A DNA stretch of 64,000 nucleotides from Antonospora locustae (GCA_007674295.1 CM017447.1:310001-374000), one strand, 5' to 3'. Shown: positions 37,516 through 46,789, counted from the first letter of the stretch. Program-made: numbers and translations. The notes: a model not told the origin generated them from the letters alone.

Positions 37516-39246
37516 ATGAAAATCAGAAAGGTGTGTGGATATCGTGAGAAAAACGGACAAGCGCTTTTTCTGGTTGTTTGGGCAGACAGGAAGACAACAT
37601 GGGAGTATGCGTCAAACATTCACTGTGCGGCGTTGGTGCAGAGGTTCTATGCGAAGCTTGTTGAAAGCATTTCGGACATTGAGAAAAAACAGAGAGAGGC
37701 CGAGGCAAAGCTTGAGGAAAGAGAGATCATTTCTCGGCTTCGTGTTCTAAAAAAAAGCAACACAGAACTGTGCATGCACACAGGTACCCAGAGTGCATGT
37801 AATGAAGAAGCAAAAGACAGCAGCCATACACATGAAAAGAGCATTGCCATACGCAGTCCCACAACTGATAGCAAAGACGAGTTTAAGAACAGGGTTTTTG
37901 TGCAGCCCCTATACTTTAAAAGATTCCACCAGGCCGGCGGCCGGAGATACTTTAACATGGAAAGACACGCAAGCCCCGCAAGCATAGAGCGCATAGCAGA
38001 CAAGAGCAGAGTCTTCAAGTACCAGATGATTCCTAGAAACGATAGTGTTGTAAATGTGTATAAACACAGTGACACCATTTTTCAACAAAATGGCACCAGG
38101 CAGATCTCAGTAACATTAAGCGGTGTTATTTGTGCAAACTTTGGTGTAAAGTCTCTTTTCCAATCATTTGCATGCGACACGAAAAGCTTTGATTGTGAAA
38201 GATTAGAAACGTGCTCTGCATTTTACAGTATGTTTTTCACACTAAGACAAAGAAGCAAAAGGTGCTTCATGAACGTGCATGAGCTGGATGTTGTAAGCCA
38301 CGGAGATGGGCTTGGAAAGCTCTATCTGCTCCTATCAGAACGCAGATATGTCATGGTCGACAATAAAGAACCGGAGTACACAAACTTTATTATTTTTAAC
38401 GCCAAAGAACTTTTAGGTTATGAAATCACTTCTAAGCTTGCTCTGGTACAGATAAAAAGACGGGACTTTACGGACGAAAGCCTTTTGTACAGCCGACAGA
38501 TAGACTGCCTTGGTAGCCAGCACTTGCTGGTGAAAGATACAGCCACATACTACATGTTTGCGGAGGGTCTGTTACTGTTTAACATGCACTCTCTCGGGCT
38601 AAAATCAATATTCACCTTTGGAATGTACACAGATAACAGAAACAGGCTTTCAAAGGAGCTGCGCAGAAACCTTGTTTGGTATGGTGGTATCGAGACGTCT
38701 CTCAAAGAAGATAGCATAGACTGTGTGTTCGTTGACAGGCAGTATGTACAGTATCTCCATGTGATGCCAGGTGTAAGTGCAAAGATTGAGAGTTTGTGTG
38801 TGTTCTACAGCTACGGATTTAGCGGAGTCATACATGGATGCAGCATTGAGATAAAAAAGATACTTTGCAGTGGCGGTGTTTTCACATTTACAAAAAGAAT
38901 TCTTGAGGCTCCTGACTTCCCTGGTCTAATAGAGATATTCAATCTAGCCAAGAAGGAACGGGGAAAATGGATGCTTCGAATTCCGCCACTGCTTTTGGCA
39001 AGTTTTAAGGCAAAGCTAAGTGAGTTGAAGGGTACGCTGAAGTACGCAGGCATGCTGGAGATCTATGGGCAACTAAAAAACTCAATCGAGGACCTAAGCA
39101 CCCAAAGCATAGAAAGTTATGCGTACAGACTGAGGCAGAAGTACGCTGTCTACAAGCGCTTTTTTTACATAGTCAACGACATCTGTCATGGAGACGAAAT
39201 AAAGACCCCTGTGGAGGTTATGAGGTGTATACGAAGATATCTGTAG
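37516..39246 (+). CDS. Chromodomain protein with unknown C-terminus
   Basis: A 576-aa protein. Residues 1-50 look like a chromodomain: VCGYREKNGQALFLVVWADRK, then TTWEYASNIHCAALVQRFYAKL, matching the pattern I-L-x-x-R-x-x-x-G-x-x-x-Y-L-V-x-W...T-W-E-P-x-x-N-L-x-C-x-x-L-I-x-x-F. Of the three aromatic cage positions of HP1, only the Trp is clearly kept; the N-terminal Tyr and the GF residue are not. A charged coil (50-80) follows, then a long region I cannot assign, mixed alpha and beta, ending in helices. TGCCCTAAC precedes the ATG. It could read histone H3 or act in a deacetylase complex with RPD3; both are inference. Confidence 0.75.
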   Translation: MKIRKVCGYREKNGQALFLVVWADRKTTWEYASNIHCAALVQRFYAKLVESISDIEKKQREAEAKLEEREIISRLRVLKKSNTELCMHTGTQSACNEEAKDSSHTHEKSIAIRSPTTDSKDEFKNRVFVQPLYFKRFHQAGGRRYFNMERHASPASIERIADKSRVFKYQMIPRNDSVVNVYKHSDTIFQQNGTRQISVTLSGVICANFGVKSLFQSFACDTKSFDCERLETCSAFYSMFFTLRQRSKRCFMNVHELDVVSHGDGLGKLYLLLSERRYVMVDNKEPEYTNFIIFNAKELLGYEITSKLALVQIKRRDFTDESLLYSRQIDCLGSQHLLVKDTATYYMFAEGLLLFNMHSLGLKSIFTFGMYTDNRNRLSKELRRNLVWYGGIETSLKEDSIDCVFVDRQYVQYLHVMPGVSAKIESLCVFYSYGFSGVIHGCSIEIKKILCSGGVFTFTKRILEAPDFPGLIEIFNLAKKERGKWMLRIPPLLLASFKAKLSELKGTLKYAGMLEIYGQLKNSIEDLSTQSIESYAYRLRQKYAVYKRFFYIVNDICHGDEIKTPVEVMRCIRRYL

Positions 39247-39411
39247 AGATGTCTTTTGCATGCATTGAGATCTAACTAGCTTACACAGTGTGTGTTCCAG
39301 ACATAAGTGGGCCGTGTCTGCTAAAGCGAATGAAAAAGAGCTAGCACAATGTTTGCATTAAATTCCTTATAGATTTTTTCAAATTTGTGCAGCCCTGTAA
39401 AACAACTAAAC

Positions 39412-40422
39412 ATGATGGGTAAAATTGCGATTGACTTTAGTGAAATAAGTGGTGCCTTTTGGCCAGTATGCGATCGTATGATAGATAATTACTCCGTGTT
39501 GGACCATATTATTTTTATCTCAACGCTTGCATATATGTGCTTTACGTATGAAGCCAAACAGTGGGTATCTTTTTTGCTGTTTTTTGCCATATTCTGTGAT
39601 TGCAGGCGGTCGCTTTTAGCGTACGAAGTATTTTACATATCGCTGTCATTGGAGCGTGTAGACAGTTGCATGAGAGGAGAAAAGATACTTTACGTAACAC
39701 ACGCACTGCTCCTTGACAAGAAAGACAGCATTCTACATTCAGCACTCTGCCTCGTAAAGATGCAGCTTCTGTTAGAGTGCAACATCACTGGGGAGATAAC
39801 AAATTGTATTCGACAAGCAGTGCACAGTCCTGCTGCATTAGCGAAGTTGTCTCTGCAAGTGTTGGTATGTGCTGTTGTTCAGGCTGTGATGTCCAGGCAC
39901 AAGTGTGTAAACACAAAAAGAAAAGTGTTTCATTTTTTCGTATTCATCAGCTTCGTCAAGAGAAGTTTGCTTGTAATACAACTTGGGCACCTTGTTCTGC
40001 TGCTATTTATTTTGCTTCAAGACAACAGAAAGCTAGTTACTCTCTACAGACCCTTTCTGAGCGACAGAGACTACGGCGAGCGAGTGTACTCACACATTTT
40101 CCTACTAGGTTCTGTACTGTACACGGCAATCTTGCTTCAAAAAGACAGCGAATACCATCTGACGCTGATATCTGTCTGTTTTCTGGACTCCTTTGCTTCT
40201 ATTGCTGGAAGGTGCGTCGGCTATCGAAAGAAATCCTTTGTTGGGCTTCTGTGCGGGTTTTTTGCTGGTAACATCACATACTTTCTGATGTATCGCAATT
40301 TTGATAAGTGGAGATACTTTGTTCTAGTTTCACTGCTAGAGTATTTTGTAAGGTGCAACGACAATATAATTCTTCCGCTATTTTCTGTGAGTTTTCTGAG
40401 ACACACGCACAGCGATGGCTAG
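39412..40422 (+). CDS. SEC59: Dolichol kinase / SEC59-like membrane kinase
   Basis: A 336-aa membrane protein with about eight hydrophobic helices. The C-terminal part has the CTP-kinase family pattern: KRKVFHFFVF, then a block CFLDSFASIAGRCVGYRKKSF (family D-x-x-A-S-x-x-G-x-x-x-G-x-x-x), then NDNIILPLFSV. These motifs occur in dolichol kinase (SEC59) and the CTP-dependent diacylglycerol kinase DGK1. I prefer dolichol kinase because N-glycan or GPI-anchor precursors need it, but DGK1 is possible. The longest frame starts at TTG; the ATG at 39412 lies 17 bases after a CCC (39393). Confidence 0.75.
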   Translation: MMGKIAIDFSEISGAFWPVCDRMIDNYSVLDHIIFISTLAYMCFTYEAKQWVSFLLFFAIFCDCRRSLLAYEVFYISLSLERVDSCMRGEKILYVTHALLLDKKDSILHSALCLVKMQLLLECNITGEITNCIRQAVHSPAALAKLSLQVLVCAVVQAVMSRHKCVNTKRKVFHFFVFISFVKRSLLVIQLGHLVLLLFILLQDNRKLVTLYRPFLSDRDYGERVYSHIFLLGSVLYTAILLQKDSEYHLTLISVCFLDSFASIAGRCVGYRKKSFVGLLCGFFAGNITYFLMYRNFDKWRYFVLVSLLEYFVRCNDNIILPLFSVSFLRHTHSDG

Positions 40423-40493
40423 TATGTTCCTTTCTAAGCATGAATCGCACTTTGTTTTGAAAAGTGTTTTAAGTATAGCATGTAAACACAAAT

Positions 40494-41144
40494 ATGGACG
40501 CACAAAATATTGAGAACGTGCCAGAGAAGTTTGACTACCTGTTCAAGATAGTACTAGTGGGCGATTCTGGTGTTGGAAAGACAAACCTGCTATCGCAGCT
40601 CACCAGACAAGAGTTTTCGACGTCCTCTCCTCCCACAATAGGTGTGGAATTTGCAACAATTTCATTCAAAATCGGACATCATGTTGTCAAGGCACAAATC
40701 TGGGACACTGCGGGGCAGGAGAGATACCGAGCAATTACTTCTGCATACTACCGGGGAACGTACGGAGCGCTTGTTGTATACGACATCACAAGAAGAGCAA
40801 CTCTGTTGCAGTCGGTGAACCACTGGCTAATGCAACTGAGGCAGCACTCTAGAAAGAATACCACAATTATACTGGTAGGAAACAAGAAAGACCTTGAACA
40901 GCAGCGGGAAGTGTCTATGGAGGAAGGAAAGAGGATGGCTGAGCAAAACGGGTTTGCTCTTTTTGAGACGTCTGCATTGTCGGGAGAGAATGTAAGAAAA
41001 GTTTTTTTTGAACTTGTCAAGGACATATACGAAAAAAACAAGCTTCTGAATGCAGTCAATTCCAAGAGCTCGCTTGAAATTGAAAGAGAAAAAACAAAGC
41101 CTATTCGAAAGCCTAAAGCAAAAAAGAACACTGGCTGCTGCTAG
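40494..41144 (+). CDS. YPT31: Rab GTPase, Rab11/Ypt31 type
   Basis: Small GTPase of recycling and late-Golgi traffic, 216 aa. P loop GDSGVGKT, switch I SPPTIGVEFATISF, switch II WDTAGQERYRAIT with AYYRGTYGALVVYDI, and GNKKDL and TSAL. The RYRAIT...YYRG...GALVVYDI pattern is Rab11-specific. It ends GCC for prenylation. The start has an AT-rich leader without a CCC motif close by. Convergent with MTQ2. Confidence 0.93.
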   Translation: MDAQNIENVPEKFDYLFKIVLVGDSGVGKTNLLSQLTRQEFSTSSPPTIGVEFATISFKIGHHVVKAQIWDTAGQERYRAITSAYYRGTYGALVVYDITRRATLLQSVNHWLMQLRQHSRKNTTIILVGNKKDLEQQREVSMEEGKRMAEQNGFALFETSALSGENVRKVFFELVKDIYEKNKLLNAVNSKSSLEIEREKTKPIRKPKAKKNTGCC

Positions 41145-41213
41145 CTGTCCAGCAGGGTTGAGTACAAAGTGTAACTTGATTCCAAGCATATCTTTTTACA
41201 ATGCACATGGCCA

Positions 41214-41795
41214 TTAGCATACACTTGCTCTCTCACTGTAGCGGCAGTCTCGTTCTGCTCTGATTACAATAAGAGTTTCCCCAAGAACACGACGTTTCTC
41301 CACAATTTTCACAAACACATATCCTCGCCTTTTCAGTTCGCAAATCACATCAGCGGGCATGTTTTTTCGAGTAATCAGGATAAAAACTAGCGGCACCTCC
41401 ACAGAACGCACAAACCTGTCTATTACATCTCTACCGCACAGACCTCCAGCATAGCTTGAAGAGATGCCAGTGCAGTCTGTAGCCTCCGTCTCTACATAGG
41501 GCGGGTTGAATATGACAACGTCCACATGTTTCTGATCAAAACAACATAGCAGATCTGCCAGCACGTAGCTGCATTTTTCAGCACGCCTGCATGACACTGC
41601 AAGGGCGTCGTTGTTCGTGTCGGTTCCTATAAGAAGATCACAGGGACAGTACTTTTCGAGAAAGCATAACACCTCGCCACTGCCGCATCCTATTTCAAGA
41701 ACAACCTTGTTTGCAAGTGTATATACATTTTTTTCCAACGCATCTATCAGCGTGTATGTGTCTTCTCCTGGTGCATAAACATTGTGTGAAATCAT
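41214..41795 (-). CDS. MTQ2: eRF1 glutamine methyltransferase MTQ2 (HemK2)
   Basis: SAM-dependent enzyme that methylates the GGQ glutamine of release factor eRF1. The 193-aa protein has APGEDTYTLIDAL at the N-terminus (family P-x-E-D-T-F-L-L-x-D-A-L), the SAM loop VVLEIGCGSGEV, and the catalytic FNPPYV. SYAGGLCGRDVIDRF (family GG-x-x-G-R-x-x-x) follows. The frame is open upstream into the PP5 gene, but TTTTATCCC abuts the ATG at 41795. It acts with Trm112 in other eukaryotes; no Trm112 was seen here. Confidence 0.9.
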   Translation of the reverse strand: MISHNVYAPGEDTYTLIDALEKNVYTLANKVVLEIGCGSGEVLCFLEKYCPCDLLIGTDTNNDALAVSCRRAEKCSYVLADLLCCFDQKHVDVVIFNPPYVETEATDCTGISSSYAGGLCGRDVIDRFVRSVEVPLVFILITRKNMPADVICELKRRGYVFVKIVEKRRVLGETLIVIRAERDCRYSERASVC

Positions 41796-41806
41796 GGGAT
41801 AAAATT
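41796..41806 (-). promoter_or_regulatory. AATTTTATCCC start element (MTQ2)
   Basis: On the - strand, AATTTTATCCC abuts the MTQ2 ATG at 41795 and resolves a longer open frame upstream. Confidence 0.75.
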
Positions 41807-41902
41807 GGCCTGGCCTCACTTGGTGCAAATACTGCTGAGACTGCTTTTGCAAAATATAAACCACCGCAGCAGTGTACAGAACTACACGAAACACTAGACA
41901 TT

Positions 41903-43300
41903 TTAGTTGTGTTCCCAGCACTCCTTTTTTGTGTGTTTTGAAAATGTTATGACTTCGTAGAGAGGCTCCTCGCTACTGCACCACGAAAACTTCAGAAAGG
42001 CGCCCATACTCACGCTCTGGCAATAGTTGGGTGCAGAAAATATGGTGACAACACTTCCTCCGTGATGCGAAGCAAAGCCATTTGTCACAAACTCGTGGCT
42101 ACGGACAAGCAGCTTCAGGTTGTTTAGTTGTAAAAAGCGCCGTGTGACGTTCCTTCCAAATGTTACACCAACTCCTCTTTTGGAGGGCATTACCTCGTCA
42201 ACTTCGCCGGGGTCTGACCACATCAGCCCCACCAACCTAGAATCTGAGCAAGACCCCTGCACACTTCTCCGTATAGCCTGTATGTCTCCTATCAGCATTG
42301 GCTCAGCAGGAAGACCTCCATGCGTTATAAACACCATTCTATTGACTACTGTTGCAACAGGAAGCATGCTGAAGACCTTTGAGAAAAAAAGATAGACTAT
42401 GTCGTGCATCAGTCTGTACTTTTCCTTTATTTCTGCAGCAAAGCCCATGATCTTGTTAAGGTCATCAAATTCGTGATTTCCTCTGTTCAAAAATACCTTA
42501 CCTGGAAATACAAGCTTCAAAAGAAGGAGCAGAATGAAGTTTTCCACCGAGTTTTCTCCACGATCGACAAAATCCCCGTTGAATACCACTCTGACCTCAT
42601 TTTTCATTCCTATTTTCTTTATCTCAGGCAGAACGTCGAAATACTGCCCATGTGTGTCTCCAAATACATACACCGGTAGAGACGTGTCTATGAACGCCAC
42701 ATTGTCAAGGTTGCTTAGGGTGGCGTAGCCTTCACGTAGAATCGCACATATCAGCTTTGTAGGCAGCACTCTGCCCTCCATGAACTCTCTCGTGACAGAA
42801 GCAATAAGACCTTCGTCTGCTAGTAGCTCCTCCTGGCAGTATCGCTGATCAAAAGTGTTATCAAGTGGATAGTTGATCAGTTTAAACATGTCTTCTAGGT
42901 CGGCACATCTCACGGGCTGTATGGGCTTACACTCATTCTTGTCGCCTATTTCGCTGCTAATCTGCAAGGCTGCTCTGTAGTTTCCCATTTTTGAGTATAT
43001 CAGTGCTTTTCTGCCAAGAAACTTGTCTGAGCATTTCAGCTCGAGGGCCTTGTCCACAAATCTCAGTGCATTCTCAAAAAATCCAAGCTTTGTGTACGAA
43101 ACAGAAATGTTGAAGTACAGAAGACTGAGCTGATCAGCCAGACTCTCTATCGAGCCAGTTTCTGCCGGTCTCAGAGCTCTTATCTCGTTCAGTACACTTT
43201 CAGCTCTTATGCATGCACCCATGTATATTTCAAGCGCCTTTTCATACTCTTGCTTCTTGAAATGTACGTTTCCACTAATTCTCTCGCTTTCAAAATCCAT
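41903..43300 (-). CDS. PPT1: Serine/threonine phosphatase PP5 (PPT1)
   Basis: TPR-containing phosphatase that dephosphorylates Hsp90 co-chaperones. The 465-aa protein has an N-terminal TPR region (about 1-120) and a PPP catalytic domain with GDTHGQ (214), GDFVDRG (about 244), RGNHE (about 275) and SAPNYC near the end, the last five motifs of the family being complete. Length is near the yeast protein (513). GGGGTCTGTAA lies before the ATG on this strand, a GGG-type motif. MTQ2 follows at 107 bp. Confidence 0.95.
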   Translation of the reverse strand: MDFESERISGNVHFKKQEYEKALEIYMGACIRAESVLNEIRALRPAETGSIESLADQLSLLYFNISVSYTKLGFFENALRFVDKALELKCSDKFLGRKALIYSKMGNYRAALQISSEIGDKNECKPIQPVRCADLEDMFKLINYPLDNTFDQRYCQEELLADEGLIASVTREFMEGRVLPTKLICAILREGYATLSNLDNVAFIDTSLPVYVFGDTHGQYFDVLPEIKKIGMKNEVRVVFNGDFVDRGENSVENFILLLLLKLVFPGKVFLNRGNHEFDDLNKIMGFAAEIKEKYRLMHDIVYLFFSKVFSMLPVATVVNRMVFITHGGLPAEPMLIGDIQAIRRSVQGSCSDSRLVGLMWSDPGEVDEVMPSKRGVGVTFGRNVTRRFLQLNNLKLLVRSHEFVTNGFASHHGGSVVTIFSAPNYCQSVSMGAFLKFSWCSSEEPLYEVITFSKHTKKECWEHN

Positions 43301-43318
43301 TTACAGACCCCTGGTCTC

Positions 43319-43852
43319 TCAACCATTTTTATTTGCATAGCTTTTTCTTTTGTCGCCCCATTCTTGTGTGCCCGTGATTTGTTGTAGTGAACTCCTACCT
43401 GCATATGTAGCCTTGAGCACTGCAAAGCAGCATGCCTTTTTTTCACAACACGTAATGTCCTGCACAGGGATTATCTTCCAAAGTGCTCTTTGCAGCAGTC
43501 TTTTTCGAAGCTCAAAGTCGAGGTTTTTTGCAATACATGCAATTCTTGGCGATACTTTTGCTACGGAATAGATGGGCCTATGTGGATACGATGACATTAT
43601 AACGCGTTCTAACATGTGGTGTATCTGCTGAAAATTAACTTGACTGCCCTCTTCTCTGTATATGTTTTTGTCTCTCAAGAACTTTAGATCTTCCCGCATG
43701 CTTATCTTCCTTTCGATGATCTTTCTGGAGGTCTGAAATCGCTGGTGTCTGGACTCTTTGCTTGCAAGTGCTTGGCGCAGCCTGCCTCTTGCATTGCTGC
43801 TTTCCACGTATTTTGCAATTTCAAACAGAATCTGGTCGTCCATTTCTGCCAT
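43319..43852 (-). CDS. Basic helical protein, unknown
   Basis: A 177-aa protein I do not recognise. It is basic and mostly helical with no signal or membrane segment. The mid-part has many Arg, Lys and Ile; cysteines cluster near residue 135 (CCEKKACC). The longest frame starts at GTG; I take the first ATG (MAEMDD) at 43852. A second, at 43843, is equally possible. It is divergent from the BTP protein, and the intervening 135 bp holds the TTTTATCCCC element. Possible nuclear or ribosomal factor by charge only; no family match. Confidence 0.55.
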   Translation of the reverse strand: MAEMDDQILFEIAKYVESSNARGRLRQALASKESRHQRFQTSRKIIERKISMREDLKFLRDKNIYREEGSQVNFQQIHHMLERVIMSSYPHRPIYSVAKVSPRIACIAKNLDFELRKRLLQRALWKIIPVQDITCCEKKACCFAVLKATYAGRSSLQQITGTQEWGDKRKSYANKNG

Positions 43853-43969
43853 TGCCTTGGTGCAAACATAAGGAGCTGGCGCGGAGAATGACCAATTACC
43901 CTTCACTTTGTACTTGAAGCCCCATGCATTGAGCAGCAGGAGCAGCAGAGCAGCTGCCCGCGGGGAAAA

Positions 43970-43980
43970 ATTTTATCCCC
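43970..43980 (+). promoter_or_regulatory. ATTTTATCCCC start element (BTP protein)
   Basis: ATTTTATCCCC lies six bases before the ATG of the BTP gene. With the preceding GGGGAAAA it forms a near-palindrome (43962-43980) in the shared region with the divergent 177-aa gene. Confidence 0.65.
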
Positions 43981-43986
43981 GAGGCA

Positions 43987-44706
43987 ATGCGACAATGTGT
44001 TTGTTTCAAAATAGCAAAGCTTGCGGTTGCGGAGATACTTCTGCAGGCTGGCTTTGAAAAAAGCAGCGACGATGCACTCGGTGCACTTGCAGACATTTTC
44101 TGCTACAGCATGGAAAGGGGATTTCGAAGAGTTAGAAGCATGCAAAGCCTGCGATTTGGAACATATAGAATACCGCTCTCGCTTTACATATACACAAAGA
44201 ACTTTAATTTGAGGTCCTACAGGCAAAGAGAAATCTGGGCATTCATGTGTTACCAGGCCTCTCTGTCATCGTACCTTAAAGAAAAGTTCAGGACAGAGGG
44301 CGACTGCCTTCTGCAAATGTTGAAGGTTCTTCCCCAAAGAAGCATCAAGCTTGAGACACTGAGCAAGCAGTACCAGACAGGCATAAAGGAGACAAAAAGT
44401 GACTTCACAGAAAGCAGAGAGATGGTGGTGGATGACTTCATGATGGCATTTCTAGAAAAAGTGTCAAAAATGGATGCACAGGGCGAAAGGCAATATAAGA
44501 GATATGCAGACCTGTCTGGCGAGCTGGCGGTGCCTATTGGCATTCCATTGATAGTTGCAGATGAGGATACATACGAGACATTTCTGGTCCAGCTGCGGCA
44601 GGGCATCTACGATCACTTCAAAAACAACTCCACATTTGCACGACATATTGGAGAGGACATTGCGTTGTTTGGCAGAAAGGTTGTTGAGAAGGAGAGTCTG
44701 AGCTGA
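43987..44706 (+). CDS. BTP histone-fold protein (TAF8/TAF3/Spt7-like)
   Basis: A 239-aa protein with an N-terminal histone fold of the bromodomain-associated (BTP) type: KLAVAEILLQAGFEKSSDDALGALADIFCYSMERGFRRV. The A-V-A-x-I-x-x-x-A-G-F...A-L-x-x-L-A-D-V pattern is shared by TAF3, TAF8 and Spt7. The rest (about 60-239) is helical and unassigned. It probably belongs to TFIID or SAGA, pairing with a histone-fold partner such as TAF10. ATTTTATCCCC (43970-43980) lies just before the ATG. Confidence 0.65.
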   Translation: MRQCVCFKIAKLAVAEILLQAGFEKSSDDALGALADIFCYSMERGFRRVRSMQSLRFGTYRIPLSLYIYTKNFNLRSYRQREIWAFMCYQASLSSYLKEKFRTEGDCLLQMLKVLPQRSIKLETLSKQYQTGIKETKSDFTESREMVVDDFMMAFLEKVSKMDAQGERQYKRYADLSGELAVPIGIPLIVADEDTYETFLVQLRQGIYDHFKNNSTFARHIGEDIALFGRKVVEKESLS

Positions 44707-44763
44707 GAGACCTGTGCACCACACACCATCACTCTTCAAATACCGTTATGCACATGTAAGCAT

Positions 44764-45684
44764 TTATTTAAACGCATCGTTGCCAAGATAGCTGGGCTTT
44801 ACAAATCGGTAGGAAATATTGATATCGTCTATAATGCGTCTGTCCTCCTCCGCTAGCTCAAACAGCTCAGTGTTCTCTCTCATGTGAACAGGATCTATGC
44901 TCTTTGGAATTATTGCAATGTCCTGCTGAACAAGGTAGCTCAATATTACCTGAGAGGCGCTTTTTTCATACTTCTTGCCAATGCTGACAATTGTCTTGTC
45001 TTTTCGAAGCGAGGGTGCTCCCACAGAATATCCCTCTGCAGAGCCCAGAGAAGAAAAGCTGATGACTTGAATATCATTGTCTCTGCACATCTTCACAAGG
45101 TCTTTCTGTTTGAGATATGGATGCAGCTCAAACTGAGCAGCGGCTGGCTTGGTATTACAGTTTCGAATGACTTCGCTCAAGTTGTGCACTCCAAAGTTTG
45201 ATACACCTATAGACCTTACCTTCTTCGTGGCAACTAATCCTTCCATTTTCCTCCAGAGACTCAACACATCAAACTCTTCAATCACGGGAATCCCTTTTTC
45301 GTCAAGCACCTCATTATAGTTTTCATCAGACTTAAACGTGACTGGATAATGAATCAGATACAGGTCTAGGTACTTGAGACCTAAGTCTCGAAGAGTATCG
45401 TCAAGAGCCCTCTCTGGATCTTTGTGCTGAGTGCACCACAGCTTGGATGTAATAAAGACGTCCTCACGTTTCAGGCATCCCTCAGTGAAAAGCTCCGAGA
45501 GAACGATACCTATGTCTTTTTCGTTTTTATACTTGTATGCTGTGTCAATGTGCCTGTAGCCAATAGATATTGCATTTCTCAGTGCGCTTCTCACATTCTC
45601 CTTTCCCACTATGCGCCATGTTCCTAAGCCAATCGCAGGCATTGTGTATCCGGAGCTGAGAGTAAATTTTTTATTGATGACCAT
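44764..45684 (-). CDS. Aldo/keto reductase
   Basis: NADPH-dependent carbonyl reductase, 306 aa (typical for the family). The tetrad is readable: GYRHIDTAYKYKNE (Asp and Tyr), then FITSKLW (Lys), then LYLIHYP (His). The nucleotide-binding end has PKSIDPVHMRENTELF and VRSIGVSNFG is intact. Substrate cannot be told; members reduce aldehydes, aldoses or methylglyoxal. AGGCCCC abuts the ATG. It lies next to the aldolase on the same strand, with separate starts. Confidence 0.93.
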   Translation of the reverse strand: MVINKKFTLSSGYTMPAIGLGTWRIVGKENVRSALRNAISIGYRHIDTAYKYKNEKDIGIVLSELFTEGCLKREDVFITSKLWCTQHKDPERALDDTLRDLGLKYLDLYLIHYPVTFKSDENYNEVLDEKGIPVIEEFDVLSLWRKMEGLVATKKVRSIGVSNFGVHNLSEVIRNCNTKPAAAQFELHPYLKQKDLVKMCRDNDIQVISFSSLGSAEGYSVGAPSLRKDKTIVSIGKKYEKSASQVILSYLVQQDIAIIPKSIDPVHMRENTELFELAEEDRRIIDDINISYRFVKPSYLGNDAFK

Positions 45685-45778
45685 GGGGCCTAGGATTTCT
45701 TCTACATATCAATAGTGCCAGACGCACTGGCCCTTGCAGTGAAGAACTCATAAAAGTATAAATACAGAAAACGCATAT

Positions 45779-46789
45779 TTATGTAGACACTACGGCGTTA
45801 AAGCACTCATCTATTTTGTTCAGAAGAATTTGCTGTGCCTCCTCGATATTTTCGTCTTTTCCCATCCACTTAGAAAGAAAAGGGTCTGTAAGTGCCCGTC
45901 CAAAACTGAATGACAATGGCCATGTATGCCGTCCCCTCTCCTTGCTGACATATTTCAAGTACTCGGTGGCTTCCTCAGGCGTGTGTCCTCCACTGAGAAA
46001 CACCACTCCAGAGATGCCGCACGGAATTGTGTCAAGAAGGACATGGAAGGTAAGCATACCCACGTCCTTGGCGCTTTTTACGTCTCCAGATTTGCACCCT
46101 GAGGTAACAAAACTTGTCTTTATAAGCACACCTGGAATATACACATTTCTTTCGTTGAGATACTTCATCAGTGTGCTCAATATTACCCTCTGTGCATTTG
46201 CTGCCTTCTCTGCACAGTAGTCTCCGTCCCACAGAATTTCAGGCTCGACAATTGGTACCATGTTGTTTCTCTGCGAGATCTCAGCGTACCTTGCCAGAAT
46301 TTCACAGTTCTCCTCTATGCACTCCTGCGTGGGTGTTGTTTCAGACACCTTAAACACAGAACGCCACTTCGATAGCTCAGCCCTTGAAAATCTGGGCTCC
46401 TTGCATCGATTTTCGAGGTCCTCAAGGCCCACTGACACATGTTCGGCGTCACCAAATGCAGCAAGGCCCTTGTCCAGCTTGACTCCAATGACGATGCCTT
46501 GATCCGCAAGAATGTCTGGAAGTCTCTTTCCTGCATCATCTGTGTGGCCAAATGTCTCCTCGTTCAGAATCACACCTCCTATTTTCTTTGACTTTACAAT
46601 CGTCTTGAAGAGTAGCTCGCGGAATTTTCTTCGATTTTCCTCAGTATTTATAATTCCACACATGTCAAAACGCTTCTCAAGGCTGGAGCCCTTTTCGTCT
46701 GCAGCAAGTATTCCCTTTCCATCCTCCAACATTCTGCACGCAACTGTGCCCAACTTGAACTTCTGTTCGTCCGTGAGCTTTCTATCCAT
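45779..46789 (-). CDS. FBA1: Class I fructose-bisphosphate aldolase
   Basis: Glycolytic aldolase of the Schiff-base class, 336 aa. ILAADEKGSSLEKRF, IGVKLDKG, LSKWRSVF, PIVEPEILWDGD and VVFLSGG match the family. The Schiff-base lysine lies in IPGVLIKTSFVTSG, where the usual block reads L-E-G-T-L-L-K-P-N-M-V; Glu is replaced by Pro and Pro-Asn-Met by Thr-Ser-Phe. The C-terminus lacks the terminal tyrosine of animal aldolases. The true start is 46789, after a GGG at 46814-46816 region; the open frame extends upstream. Confidence 0.92.
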   Translation of the reverse strand: MDRKLTDEQKFKLGTVACRMLEDGKGILAADEKGSSLEKRFDMCGIINTEENRRKFRELLFKTIVKSKKIGGVILNEETFGHTDDAGKRLPDILADQGIVIGVKLDKGLAAFGDAEHVSVGLEDLENRCKEPRFSRAELSKWRSVFKVSETTPTQECIEENCEILARYAEISQRNNMVPIVEPEILWDGDYCAEKAANAQRVILSTLMKYLNERNVYIPGVLIKTSFVTSGCKSGDVKSAKDVGMLTFHVLLDTIPCGISGVVFLSGGHTPEEATEYLKYVSKERGRHTWPLSFSFGRALTDPFLSKWMGKDENIEEAQQILLNKIDECFNAVVST

